The notes: generated by a model from the sequence alone, not told the origin. Shown: positions 1 to 6,359, counted from the stretch's first letter. The stretch is DNA of 8,829 nucleotides from Mariprofundaceae bacterium (GCA_030950825.1 JAUZQT010000119.1:1-8829); one strand, 5' to 3'. A program made the numbers and translations.

Positions 1-10
1 AGCTCAGCAA

Positions 11-82
11 CCCAACTGTATTGGGAATCCATTATAAAACAGGCGTGTTTATCATGGATCCTCAATACAAGCACTTGAGGAT
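11..82. repeat. Structured intergenic repeat with nested inverted repeats
   Basis: Three interlocking inverted repeats are visible. CCCAA at 11-15 pairs with TTGGG at 21-25. The arm at 18-38 pairs with 48-68 (18 of 21 Watson-Crick pairs plus one G-U, loop 39-47). ATCCTCAA at 58-65 pairs perfectly with TTGAGGAT at 75-82. The small hairpins and the large one are mutually exclusive. This density of palindromes with no open reading frame is typical of dispersed intergenic palindromic repeats. The element may begin before base 1. That it is multicopy is inferred, since only one copy lies in this window. Confidence 0.5.
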
Positions 83-287
83 GACGAAATAAATGCATAT
101 TTGAGTAGGCTGCGGGATAAGTCATAGGTAAGTTGCGCTGCCACTGCTTATTTTTTAATTATGCTGAATAGTTACTTTTTTTAAACATAAAACAAATAAA
201 ATGGCGAACTGACATGCCCTTTTATTGAGCCTCGACAGGGAAGGTATTCCGACTAGTGTAGCAATATTAACAAGGCATTGGAGACAA
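83..287. other. Non-coding region upstream of pgsA
   Basis: No reading frame with a credible ribosome binding site is visible on either strand, and no tRNA fold. The region holds AT-rich tracts (about 148-200) and one copy of the recurring 13-base motif (163-175). A weak sigma-70-like pair, TCGACA (232-237) and TAGTGT (254-259) with a 16-base spacer, could serve pgsA, but the match is poor. uvrC, a common neighbour of pgsA in gammaproteobacteria, is not in this stretch. Confidence 0.5.
163..175 (+). repeat. Copy of recurring 13-base intergenic motif GCTGAATAGTTAC
   Basis: GCTGAATAGTTAC occurs here between an A/T tract and a T7 run. Close relatives lie at 2512-2524 (reverse strand), 2651-2663, 2671-2683 (reverse strand) and 7782-7794, all between genes. 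At 2512-2663 a facing pair forms the ends of a MITE-like element, so this copy may be one end of a related or decayed element. Confidence 0.45.
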
Positions 288-329
288 ATGATAAAAAAAA
301 CTTTACCTGACCCTGTATTTCAGGGATAA
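288..329 (+). CDS. Possible 13-residue leader peptide upstream of pgsA
   Basis: A tiny frame, MIKKTLPDPVFQG, starts at ATG 288 after GGAG at 280-283 (4-base spacer) and ends at TAA 327-329, only 8 bases before the pgsA start and in a different frame. Its Shine-Dalgarno match is at least as good as that of pgsA. Its last codons run through the hairpin at 311-325, so its translation could open that hairpin and couple to pgsA. It is too short for coding statistics, and a chance frame is a real alternative. Confidence 0.25.
   Translation: MIKKTLPDPVFQG
311..325 (+). promoter_or_regulatory. Hairpin overlapping the pgsA ribosome binding site
   Basis: CCCTG (311-315) and CAGGG (321-325) form a perfect 5-bp stem with loop TATTT. 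The 3' arm contains AGGG, the only purine-rich Shine-Dalgarno-like stretch near the pgsA start, 12 bases before ATG 338. In mRNA the stem would mask that site. The structure is seen directly; a regulatory role is inferred. With no T-run after it, it is not a terminator. Confidence 0.3.
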
Positions 330-337
330 ACGCCATC

Positions 338-883
338 ATGCAATGGACTTTATCCAATCAACTCACTGTCGCCCGTGTCGCGCTTATTCCACTTCTTATT
401 ATCGCATTTTATTTTTTGCCTTCCCCGTGGAATTATTATATCACCGCATTCATCTTTGCTTTAGCAGGACTTACCGACTGGCTTGATGGCTATATTGCTC
501 GCAACCGCAATGAGGTTACCGCCTTTGGAAGATTTCTGGATCCAGTCGCTGATAAGCTTCTGGTCGCCACTTCACTGGTTCTTTTAGTCGAAGGAGGCTA
601 TGCCCCTGCGATACTTGCAATTATTATTGTTGGGCGCGAAATTACTATCGGAGCCTTGCGCGAATGGCTTGCCGAAAGCTCAATGATTGTACACGTTTCA
701 CAAATGGGAAAATGGAAAACCGCCATGCAGTTGTGTGCTATCGAGGCACTCTTTTTGCACATTGAAATCATGGGCTTAAACTTTCACCAAGCAGGTCTCA
801 TACTTTTATGGTTGGCAGCATTATTAACACTATGGTCTGGCTACGAATACTTACACAATGCGTGGCTTGAACTGAAAAGATAG
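338..883 (+). CDS. pgsA: CDP-diacylglycerol--glycerol-3-phosphate 3-phosphatidyltransferase
   Basis: This inner-membrane enzyme joins CDP-diacylglycerol and glycerol 3-phosphate to give phosphatidylglycerophosphate and CMP, the committed step to phosphatidylglycerol and cardiolipin. The 181-residue protein has the full CDP-alcohol phosphotransferase signature: D47, D50-G51, A54-R55, eight residues, then G64, D68 and D72. The four aspartates bind the metal ions and the nucleotide. Hydrophobic segments fit a six-helix bundle: about 9-27, 32-47, 73-84, 88-102, 128-146 and 152-169. Length matches the family (about 180 residues). The ATG at 338 puts the typical N-terminus (N7-Q-L-T10, R13) in place, though its ribosome binding site is weak and lies in a hairpin. 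It appears to stand alone, followed by 214 non-coding bases. Confidence 0.95.
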   Translation: MQWTLSNQLTVARVALIPLLIIAFYFLPSPWNYYITAFIFALAGLTDWLDGYIARNRNEVTAFGRFLDPVADKLLVATSLVLLVEGGYAPAILAIIIVGREITIGALREWLAESSMIVHVSQMGKWKTAMQLCAIEALFLHIEIMGLNFHQAGLILLWLAALLTLWSGYEYLHNAWLELKR

Positions 884-1097
884 CCGCATGAGCGCCTCGA
901 AAATAATATAATACCTAGCCTGAATAACTCATAAATCGCCATGCTGATTACGTCTGCCCATGCGTGGACGCACGCCTACAGGCGGCAGTATTTGTGAATA
1001 ATGCGAGATAGTTTAAGGTTCTCAAAATTTTGCTAAATACCATGATGATTCTCTGGAATTTATCACAGTTCGCTATTTTAAACACAAGAGAGTTCTC
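884..1097. other. Intergenic region after pgsA
   Basis: No supported gene. Two small hairpins are visible: GCGTG (962-966) with CACGC (971-975), and CGCC (974-977) with GGCG (981-984). Neither is followed by a T-run, so no intrinsic terminator for pgsA is evident. The stretch 921-935 (TGAATAACTCATAAA) partly resembles 995-1009 (TGAATAATGCGAGAT), hinting at decayed repeat sequence. No convincing promoter was found for the following gene. Confidence 0.4.
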
Positions 1098-2504
1098 ATG
1101 CTGTCCAAAATAATACAACACATTCAACCACGACATATCGGCCTATTAGCCCTGTGTGGGCTTGCTTTTTTATATATGGCTATGTTTCGTTATGATGCTT
1201 ATGGCATTGAGGAGGGTGCTGCGCGTGCCCTGTTGATTAACTGGTCGATTATTGATCAGATTGCCAATGCCACACCGTTATTTGGCATGCCTGATCTACG
1301 TGCCATCATGTTTATCTTCTTGGATATTCACTGGGCAGGAAGCCTGTCTGCCGCCAAAATCTTCACCTTATTTATGCTGTTAAGCACTGCTTTGATGCTT
1401 TATCGCTGGGGTGAAAACAACGACAGCTCAGAAACATCTACCATTGCCACGGCTTTATTACTTATTTCCCCAATCACTATTATGCAGGTTGATTCTATTT
1501 CTCCGGGCGTGTTTTTATTATTCTGTTTTATTTGTGCCTTTTGGTTAGAAAATATGTATCAACGTGGTGAGCGTACCTTGACTGGCTCGCTATTTATGTT
1601 AAGTGTTATGTCTGCTTTTGCCGTAAGTCTGCACCCGATGGGCTTGGCACTTCCTATTGCCCTATTCCTGCTTTGGATCCCCAAGAAGAGCGATCAAATT
1701 GAAGGTATTAAAAAACGCCGCAACCTCATGGTCGGCATTGGAATTAGTACTATATTGTTGTTAATTATGCGCTGGGGTTGGTCAGGGCTTGAAAATCAAG
1801 GTGACCACCTCGCATCGTTGGGTGCTATTCTTACAGGTTCACCTATTTTACAAGCCACGCCACCCACTGGTTATGGCCTGATTGTGGCTAGTTTACTAGG
1901 CTTTACCATTGCTGTGTATATTTACCGTCGTTATTTCGAGTTATTCAGCTTGACCTTGGTGATTGCCTGCTTGATTGGCCTACTAAACCCTGATACCTCG
2001 TGGGCACTTATCGCACTCAGCTGCATATTATTTTTGGGGTTGCCTATGTTGACAGCACTGCACCGCAGAACAGGTATCCAGAGCCTTATGGGGCAACGCG
2101 GCCTGATCCTTGTTCTCATTGTTGTTTGCACCAGTGTTTTTACATCAGCAGACAAACATTACCGCACAATTAGCCAGCTTAAATTAAAAACAGATACCGA
2201 TTACCTATTGGCATCTGCGGCAAGCATTGCCAGTAACCATAATAAAGAATTTCTTATGGCCAGTCAGTGGCCTGCGCGCACCATGCTGACAACCAAACGT
2301 GATGTACTGCCATTACCACCACAGCGTATTTTAGAGGATGGCAATAGCTTTCGTGAAAAAACAATAGGCATTACACATTTTATGTTTGATCCCAATGCCC
2401 CTGGCAATGAAGCATTGACGCGCATATCAGCCAGCCTTGGTCGTCAAATGAAAACTATTGAGCTACTTCCTTCTGGTGTTATTATTCAAGTCAATCGGGA
2501 ATAA
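1098..2504 (+). CDS. Polytopic membrane protein of unknown function, GT-C-like layout
   Basis: I do not recognise a specific family. The 468-residue protein has about eleven or twelve hydrophobic segments (roughly 13-30, 66-80, 84-102, 116-130, 137-152, 162-178, 181-194, 209-226, 259-276, 281-297, 302-321, 335-351), then a soluble tail of about 115 residues. An acidic first loop after helix 1 (D33, E38, E39), followed by paired helices and a hydrophilic C-terminal domain, recalls GT-C glycosyltransferases of the ArnT/PMT type, which use polyprenyl-linked sugars on the periplasmic side. That assignment is inference from layout. The start at ATG 1098 follows AAGAGAG at 1086-1092 with a 5-base spacer. 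It has no close operon partner: 214 bases lie before it and a repeat-rich 347 bases after it. Confidence 0.6.
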   Translation: MLSKIIQHIQPRHIGLLALCGLAFLYMAMFRYDAYGIEEGAARALLINWSIIDQIANATPLFGMPDLRAIMFIFLDIHWAGSLSAAKIFTLFMLLSTALMLYRWGENNDSSETSTIATALLLISPITIMQVDSISPGVFLLFCFICAFWLENMYQRGERTLTGSLFMLSVMSAFAVSLHPMGLALPIALFLLWIPKKSDQIEGIKKRRNLMVGIGISTILLLIMRWGWSGLENQGDHLASLGAILTGSPILQATPPTGYGLIVASLLGFTIAVYIYRRYFELFSLTLVIACLIGLLNPDTSWALIALSCILFLGLPMLTALHRRTGIQSLMGQRGLILVLIVVCTSVFTSADKHYRTISQLKLKTDTDYLLASAASIASNHNKEFLMASQWPARTMLTTKRDVLPLPPQRILEDGNSFREKTIGITHFMFDPNAPGNEALTRISASLGRQMKTIELLPSGVIIQVNRE

Positions 2505-2511
2505 AAAATAG

Positions 2512-2663
2512 GTAACTACCCAGCTCACTCCTGATTTTCCCGCTTGCTGCGTTGAAAAATGCTCATTTACAGTAGTAAACTCCGCTTTTTCGCCTTGCCA
2601 TCAGAAAAATCAGAAGCAACCTGATCAGTTACGGGATATTTTCAAGAGGTGCTGAGTAATTAC
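2512..2663. mobile_element. MITE-like element with 13-bp imperfect terminal inverted repeats
   Basis: The left end GTAACTACCCAGC (2512-2524) is the inverted counterpart of the right end GCTGAGTAATTAC (2651-2663), 11 of 13 matching. The 152-bp element encodes nothing and contains a long internal palindrome (2531-2613) and an inner GTAACT/AGTTAC pair (2512-2517 with 2627-2632). AAAAATAG flanks it on both sides (2504-2511 and 2664-2671), as an 8-bp target duplication would. The right-hand flank, however, runs straight into a degenerate second copy of the left end, so a tandem or nested insertion could explain the same pattern. It begins only 8 bases after the stop of the preceding gene. Confidence 0.5.
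2531..2613. repeat. Long imperfect palindrome inside the MITE-like element
   Basis: The arm at 2531-2570 pairs imperfectly with 2575-2613 around a 4-base loop (AGTA). The strongest blocks are the outer CTGATTTT with its complement at 2605-2613, a middle GAAAAA block with its complement near 2586-2591, and the loop-proximal TTTAC with GTAAA. It could fold into a long hairpin as RNA or single-stranded DNA. No T-run follows it, so it is not a classical intrinsic terminator. Confidence 0.5.
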
Positions 2664-2700
2664 AAAAATAGTAACCATTCAGCGCACCACTGATTTGCCC
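2664..2700. repeat. Degenerate second copy of the element's left end
   Basis: 2671-2700 matches 2512-2541 in direct orientation at 23 of 30 positions, and the preceding AAAAATA is shared too (30 of 37 overall, with one single-base gap). Its 13-base end (2671-2683) is also inverted relative to 2651-2663 (10 of 13), so the two form a hairpin with an AT-rich loop. The rest of the element is missing, which suggests a truncated copy. Confidence 0.45.
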
Positions 2701-2730
2701 AAAATCAGGGTGTAAAAATCGCAACACCCT
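2690..2730. repeat. Two overlapping perfect hairpins upstream of the symporter gene
   Basis: CTGATTT (2690-2696) pairs with AAATCAG (2702-2708) around a 5-base loop. AGGGTGT (2707-2713) pairs perfectly with ACACCCT (2724-2730) around a 10-base loop. The stems share bases 2707-2708, so they cannot both be complete. No T-run follows, so a terminator role is not supported. They may be repeat debris or an mRNA 5' structure if transcription starts upstream. Confidence 0.35.
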
Positions 2731-2851
2731 CATATAAACATTGTCCTTCTGATGCTTTCATGCTGCAATTCAGCCATAAGATCGCAGATTCAGCTTGAAT
2801 ATGGATATTGTTTATTTCGGGCTAAGGCATTGTAAATCAAGGTGAGGGCAT
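2731..2851 (+). other. Non-coding leader of the six-gene cluster
   Basis: This is the only sizeable non-repetitive gap ahead of the cluster, so a cluster promoter would be expected here. The best sigma-70-like pair seen is TTGTCC (2741-2746) and TGCAAT (2764-2769) with a 17-base spacer, matching consensus at 4 of 6 in each box; this is weak. The leader ends in a good ribosome binding site, GGTGAGGG (2841-2848). Confidence 0.25.
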
Positions 2852-4183
2852 ATGCAAAAAAACGTGACAAATCATTTACCAAAAAAGATGAGCATGACAA
2901 CAAAGATTCTGATTTGGATGGCAGCTGGTCTAATTGTTGGCAGCCTGATTAATACCTTTGCGTCAGACGTGATGTGGGTTCAGGATTACCTTGTACTCGG
3001 GCTGTTTCATGTCATTGGTGCCATGTTCATCAACCTACTTAAAATGCTGGTTGTTCCACTGGTTACATTCTCATTGATCTGTGGTGTATGTGGTATTGGC
3101 GATATCAATAAACTTGGTCGTGTCGGTGGCAAAGCCTTCGCATTGTTTATGCTTACCACAGCCTTGGCGATTAGCTTAGCGATTGGCGTTTCCATCCTAT
3201 TCGCACCTGGTGAAGGTTTTGAGCTTGCCAATGCGGCAAGCAATAGCTTTAGTGCGCCGCAAGCCCCCCCACTCACCCAAGTATTTATTGATTTAATTCC
3301 AAGCAACCCTATTGCCGCTTATGCTGAAGGTAATATGTTGCAGATCATCTTTTTTACCATTTTATTTGCTGTTTGCATTCTAATGGTGGGTGATGCGGGA
3401 AAACCATTGATTGATGCTGCCGAACGCTTAAACGAAGTTATGATGAAGGTTGTCAGTGTGGTGATGCAGTTGGCTCCTTATGGTATATTTGCATTAATGG
3501 CCAAAACCTTTTCTTTGCAAGGCCTAGATATGATTATTCCTATGATGAGCTACTTTGCAGTCTTGGTGTTTGTATTGATCTTACATGCTACTGGCACATT
3601 AATGGTTTTACTTAAAGTTTTGGGGCGTGTTAACCCAATCACATTCCTTAAAAAAATGCGCAGCACACAGGTGTTTGCCTTTAGTACATCCAGCTCCAAC
3701 GCTACGATTCCAGTCACCTTACGAAGCACAGAAAAACGCCTCGGTGTGGATAATTCCACCGCCTCATTTATTGTCCCCTTCGGCGCAACCATAAATATGG
3801 ATGGTACGGCCATTATGCAAGGCGTGGCAACGGTATTTATTGCCAATGTTTATGGCATTGATTTGGGCTTAAGCGGCTACCTCACGGTGATTGGTATGTC
3901 CGTCTTGGCATCCATTGGTACTGCCGGCGTTCCTGGTGTTGGCTTGATCATGCTGGCTATGGTCTTTGCACAAGTTGGGCTGCCAGTTGAAGGCATTGCC
4001 TTGATTATGGGTGTCGATCGCTTGCTGGATATGATCCGTACAGCCGTGAATGTTACAGGTGATGCGGCGATCACCACCATTGTTGCACGTAGTGAAAATA
4101 GTATTGATATGGATGTTTTTAACGATCCCAATGCTGGTGCTGAACAAGCATTACACCTACCACATAATCAGAGGACAGCATAA
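2852..4183 (+). CDS. Dicarboxylate/amino acid:cation symporter (DAACS family)
   Basis: An inner-membrane secondary transporter of the GltP/GltPh/DctA family, importing acidic amino acids or C4-dicarboxylates with Na+ or H+. Hallmarks in order across 443 residues: Ser-rich hairpin HP1 (S278-T-S-S-S282, T285-I-P287), the cation-site motif N315-M-D-G-T319 in helix 7, the HP2 tip G357-T-A-G-V-P361, and helix 8 with D389, D393, R396, T397, N400 and G403-D404. D393, R396, T397 and N400 correspond to the GltPh substrate ligands D394, R397, T398 and N401. The retained arginine favours an acidic substrate over a neutral one. Length is normal. ATG 2852 has a strong ribosome binding site (2841-2848); M13 or M15 are weaker alternatives. 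The next gene starts one base after the stop, suggesting co-transcription. Glutamate, aspartate and dicarboxylates cannot be told apart here. Confidence 0.93.
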   Translation: MQKNVTNHLPKKMSMTTKILIWMAAGLIVGSLINTFASDVMWVQDYLVLGLFHVIGAMFINLLKMLVVPLVTFSLICGVCGIGDINKLGRVGGKAFALFMLTTALAISLAIGVSILFAPGEGFELANAASNSFSAPQAPPLTQVFIDLIPSNPIAAYAEGNMLQIIFFTILFAVCILMVGDAGKPLIDAAERLNEVMMKVVSVVMQLAPYGIFALMAKTFSLQGLDMIIPMMSYFAVLVFVLILHATGTLMVLLKVLGRVNPITFLKKMRSTQVFAFSTSSSNATIPVTLRSTEKRLGVDNSTASFIVPFGATINMDGTAIMQGVATVFIANVYGIDLGLSGYLTVIGMSVLASIGTAGVPGVGLIMLAMVFAQVGLPVEGIALIMGVDRLLDMIRTAVNVTGDAAITTIVARSENSIDMDVFNDPNAGAEQALHLPHNQRTA

Positions 4184-4184
4184 T

Positions 4185-5132
4185 ATGAATGTGACTCGTT
4201 TTAAATCGAATATATGTCGTAACACCTTATGGCAGCTGGCTTTAACGTCACTATTAACACTGTCCTTACTGATCATCTTCTCAGATTTTGTAACTCAAAT
4301 ATACACCGCCAATCAGCAAACATCATTGGGCTTGATTCTTAATGGTGCGATTTTAAGTTTATTTTTGATTGCCATGTTGCGCTTGCTGATATTACTGCTG
4401 CACTATCGCAAAGAAGAGCTGGCACTTCATAAATTTCAGCAACATTTGGAGGATGATGCCTCTGGATTATTGTATGGCATTCCTGAACACAGCATCATCG
4501 TTTGCCGTTATCATACTATCCAAACACTGCGTGCCCGCCATGCCACCATCAATCATCAAGCTTTGGCATCAACGCTTATGGCAGATGAAAGCACACGCAC
4601 CGGAAGCATTCGTTTTATACATAATATCCTTATTTTATGCGGTGTATTTGGCACTATTTTATCACTCTCCATAGCATTGTTTGGTGCATCAAGTTTGCTG
4701 GAGTCGGCCGTATCGTCCTCAGGCATGGGTATGGTGATTCATGGCATGTCTACAGCACTTTCCACCACCATGACAGCCATCTTATGCTACCTCTTTCTGG
4801 GGTATTTCTTTGGTGCATTGCAAGATGTGCAAACAAAAATATTGAGCACCGTCGAACATATTAGCAGCACCCGCTTGCTGCCTGCCGCACAAATCACAAC
4901 AGAATCAGTGAATAGCAAGCTTTTCGAGCTTATGCAGACCATGTCAAAAATGTTGCATGGCATGGGAGAATTGACCAAACATATGCAACTGAGCCAACAA
5001 GACCTACCTGAGTTAACCAAGCTTCTGCGTCAACACGTCGAAAAGTCCAGTGTCAGAGATACAATGATGATGCAACAAATGGGACAAATTCAGTCGCTGT
5101 TACGGGAAGGCTTCCGCCTCAAGGATCAATAA
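4185..5132 (+). CDS. MotA/TolQ/ExbB-like proton-channel subunit
   Basis: Likely the multi-helix subunit of an ion-driven inner-membrane motor. The 315-residue protein has MotA-like topology: two N-terminal helices (about 14-38 and 48-72), a cytoplasmic loop of about 70 residues, two more helices (about 142-167 and 185-211) and a cytoplasmic tail of about 100 residues, partly helical and rich in Met and Gln. Helix 3 carries G153-V-F-G156-T157 and helix 4 carries G187-M-S-T-A-L-S-T-T195, the Gly/Thr-rich pattern of the MotA/ExbB pore. ATG 4185 is chosen because GAGGA lies at 4171-4175 and the symporter stop ends at 4183; an upstream in-frame ATG at 4050 would overlap the symporter gene by 134 bases. 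The next gene, MotB-like, starts two bases after the stop. It is too diverged for a specific name, and MotA, TolQ, ExbB and ZorA remain possible relatives. Confidence 0.75.
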   Translation: MNVTRFKSNICRNTLWQLALTSLLTLSLLIIFSDFVTQIYTANQQTSLGLILNGAILSLFLIAMLRLLILLLHYRKEELALHKFQQHLEDDASGLLYGIPEHSIIVCRYHTIQTLRARHATINHQALASTLMADESTRTGSIRFIHNILILCGVFGTILSLSIALFGASSLLESAVSSSGMGMVIHGMSTALSTTMTAILCYLFLGYFFGALQDVQTKILSTVEHISSTRLLPAAQITTESVNSKLFELMQTMSKMLHGMGELTKHMQLSQQDLPELTKLLRQHVEKSSVRDTMMMQQMGQIQSLLREGFRLKDQ

Positions 5133-5134
5133 TC

Positions 5135-6004
5135 ATGCACGGCGGATTTATTGATCTGAGAATGCATCGCAAACAACAAGGCGATGAAGGTTTTTGGCCA
5201 TCATTTACCGATATTATGACGGTCATTTTAATGATTTTTTTATTGGCTATGCTTACTTTATTGATTCGTAATATGGACTTGGTCAAGCAATTGCGTGCAT
5301 CCCTTCAAGCCGAACAACAGGCAAGCACAGATCTAGCCTCAAGCTCATCACAAAACACATCATTGCATGAACATATTCAAGCACTAGAAAATGAAGTCGC
5401 CATGATGCGTATGCGTTTGATGGACATGGATGAAGAGCGGGATCAGTTAAAACAATCCCTTGCCCAAAGTCAAAAAGCGGATGCACAACATCAAATCCAA
5501 GAGCAGCAATGGCAACAAACAACATTGACATTCAAACAGCGTATTCAAGCTTTGAATGACAAAATTCTAACGCAGCAAGCCATCGAAGAAAGCTTACAGC
5601 AACGCTTTACACTGCAAGCCGATGCCTATGCCCAGCTACAACAACAAAATATTTTACAAACTGGAAATTTGGAACATTTACAATCTGAGCACACCAACCT
5701 TGAGAAAAAATATCAAAAGTTGATACGTCCAGCGCGCAGTGTTGCAGGGAAGTTTGTTGTGATGGTGCGTTATAAAAAAATAGATGGCATCCTAACAATT
5801 GATATAAAATCACCGAAACAGAAACAATATCAGCGCATTAGTGCCCTTGAAATGCATCGAACGTTAAGCGCTTTTCAAAAACAACATCAAAAGAATCTTT
5901 ATGTTAAAATTGTTTTCCCTGAAGATAGCGCACTATCCTATAATGAAGCTTGGAATTTAACAGAATCACTGCTACGAATGTATGACTATTATTACCAACA
6001 ATAA
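5135..6004 (+). CDS. MotB-like coiled-coil stator subunit without OmpA domain
   Basis: Probable partner of the preceding subunit. The 289-residue protein has a short cytoplasmic N-terminus, then one membrane helix (about 24-44) opened by W21-P22-S-F-T-D26-I-M-T29. The D-x-M-T block matches the MotB motif whose Asp carries the proton. A long, Gln-rich predicted coiled coil (about 47-195) follows, presumably periplasmic. The last 90 residues (199-289) look globular: two likely strands (about 206-214, 219-225), a helix (236-251), a strand (254-261) and a helix (268-285). The OmpA-like peptidoglycan-binding motif of MotB and ZorB is not seen; the short C-terminal unit is closer in size to the ExbD/TolR domain. 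AAGGA at 5121-5125 serves ATG 5135. Its exact system is unknown. Confidence 0.72.
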   Translation: MHGGFIDLRMHRKQQGDEGFWPSFTDIMTVILMIFLLAMLTLLIRNMDLVKQLRASLQAEQQASTDLASSSSQNTSLHEHIQALENEVAMMRMRLMDMDEERDQLKQSLAQSQKADAQHQIQEQQWQQTTLTFKQRIQALNDKILTQQAIEESLQQRFTLQADAYAQLQQQNILQTGNLEHLQSEHTNLEKKYQKLIRPARSVAGKFVVMVRYKKIDGILTIDIKSPKQKQYQRISALEMHRTLSAFQKQHQKNLYVKIVFPEDSALSYNEAWNLTESLLRMYDYYYQQ

Positions 6005-6014
6005 GGGGGAGCCC

Positions 6015-6344
6015 ATGAGCCATTGCCTATTTTGTAAAATCATACAAGGAGACATTCCTGCCAATAAAGTTTATGAAGATGATCAGGTATTTGCTTTCAA
6101 CGATATTCACCCCAAAGCTCCCACCCATGTATTGGTGATCCCCAAAGAGCATATCCCAACCCTTTCCGATGCAAAAGATCCAGCCATACTTGGCATGCTG
6201 ATGCAGCGGGTGGATCATATTGCCAATGATGTATTAAACCTTGAAGCAGGTTACCGCATCATCATCAATGTACTTGAAGGTGGTGGTCAGGAAATCTTTC
6301 ATTTACATGCCCATATTCTTGGCGGGAAAAAACTCCCGTTTTGA
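6015..6344 (+). CDS. hinT: HIT family (HinT-like) nucleotide phosphoramidase
   Basis: A cytoplasmic histidine-triad hydrolase of the HinT type, which cleaves purine nucleoside phosphoramidates such as AMP-lysine and adenylates. The triad H96-L-H98-A-H100 is intact after G91-Q-E, with H98 as the expected nucleophile, and is followed by the usual I-L-G-G. C4-x-x-C7 near the N-terminus is the optional zinc-binding pair often found in bacterial members. At 109 residues it is a normal single-domain protein. ATG 6015 is preferred: AAGGGGGAG at 6003-6011 is a very strong ribosome binding site and the protein then begins at the conserved C-x-x-C region. An earlier in-frame ATG at 5982 would add 11 residues overlapping the upstream gene. 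The gap to the MotB-like gene is 10 bases; the physiological reason for that link is unclear. Confidence 0.93.
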   Translation: MSHCLFCKIIQGDIPANKVYEDDQVFAFNDIHPKAPTHVLVIPKEHIPTLSDAKDPAILGMLMQRVDHIANDVLNLEAGYRIIINVLEGGGQEIFHLHAHILGGKKLPF

Positions 6345-6359
6345 TTTGGAAGTATCACC

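Noticed and set aside
907..912. Perfect TATAAT as a -10 box for the gene at 1098
   Set aside because: No TTGACA-like -35 box lies 15-19 bases upstream, and it would leave a leader of about 180 bases; an AT-rich chance match is likely.
948..1136. Minus-strand frame of 62 codons in the gap after pgsA
   Set aside because: No ribosome binding site, no recognisable composition, and it runs into the start of the well-supported plus-strand gene at 1098.
2531..2613. Long palindrome as transcription terminator of the membrane protein gene
   Set aside because: No T-run follows the stem on either strand and the arms match imperfectly. It is better explained as the core of the MITE-like element.
4050..4184. 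Upstream in-frame start extending the MotA-like protein by 45 residues
   Set aside because: It would overlap the conserved end of the symporter gene by 134 bases. ATG 4185 has GAGGA upstream and gives a normal MotA-type N-terminus.
4185..6004. Assignment of the motor pair to the Zorya anti-phage system (ZorAB)
   Set aside because: ZorA has a much longer tail, ZorB carries an OmpA-like domain, and no ZorC, ZorD or ZorE effector genes are nearby. The neighbours are housekeeping-type genes.
6323..6342. Hairpin CGGGA/TCCCG followed by TTTT at the end of hinT, resembling an intrinsic terminator
   Set aside because: The stem is only 5 bp, the T-run is 4, and it lies within the last codons of hinT (the G-G-K-K-L-P-F end). 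The next gene starts 15 bases downstream in an apparent operon.
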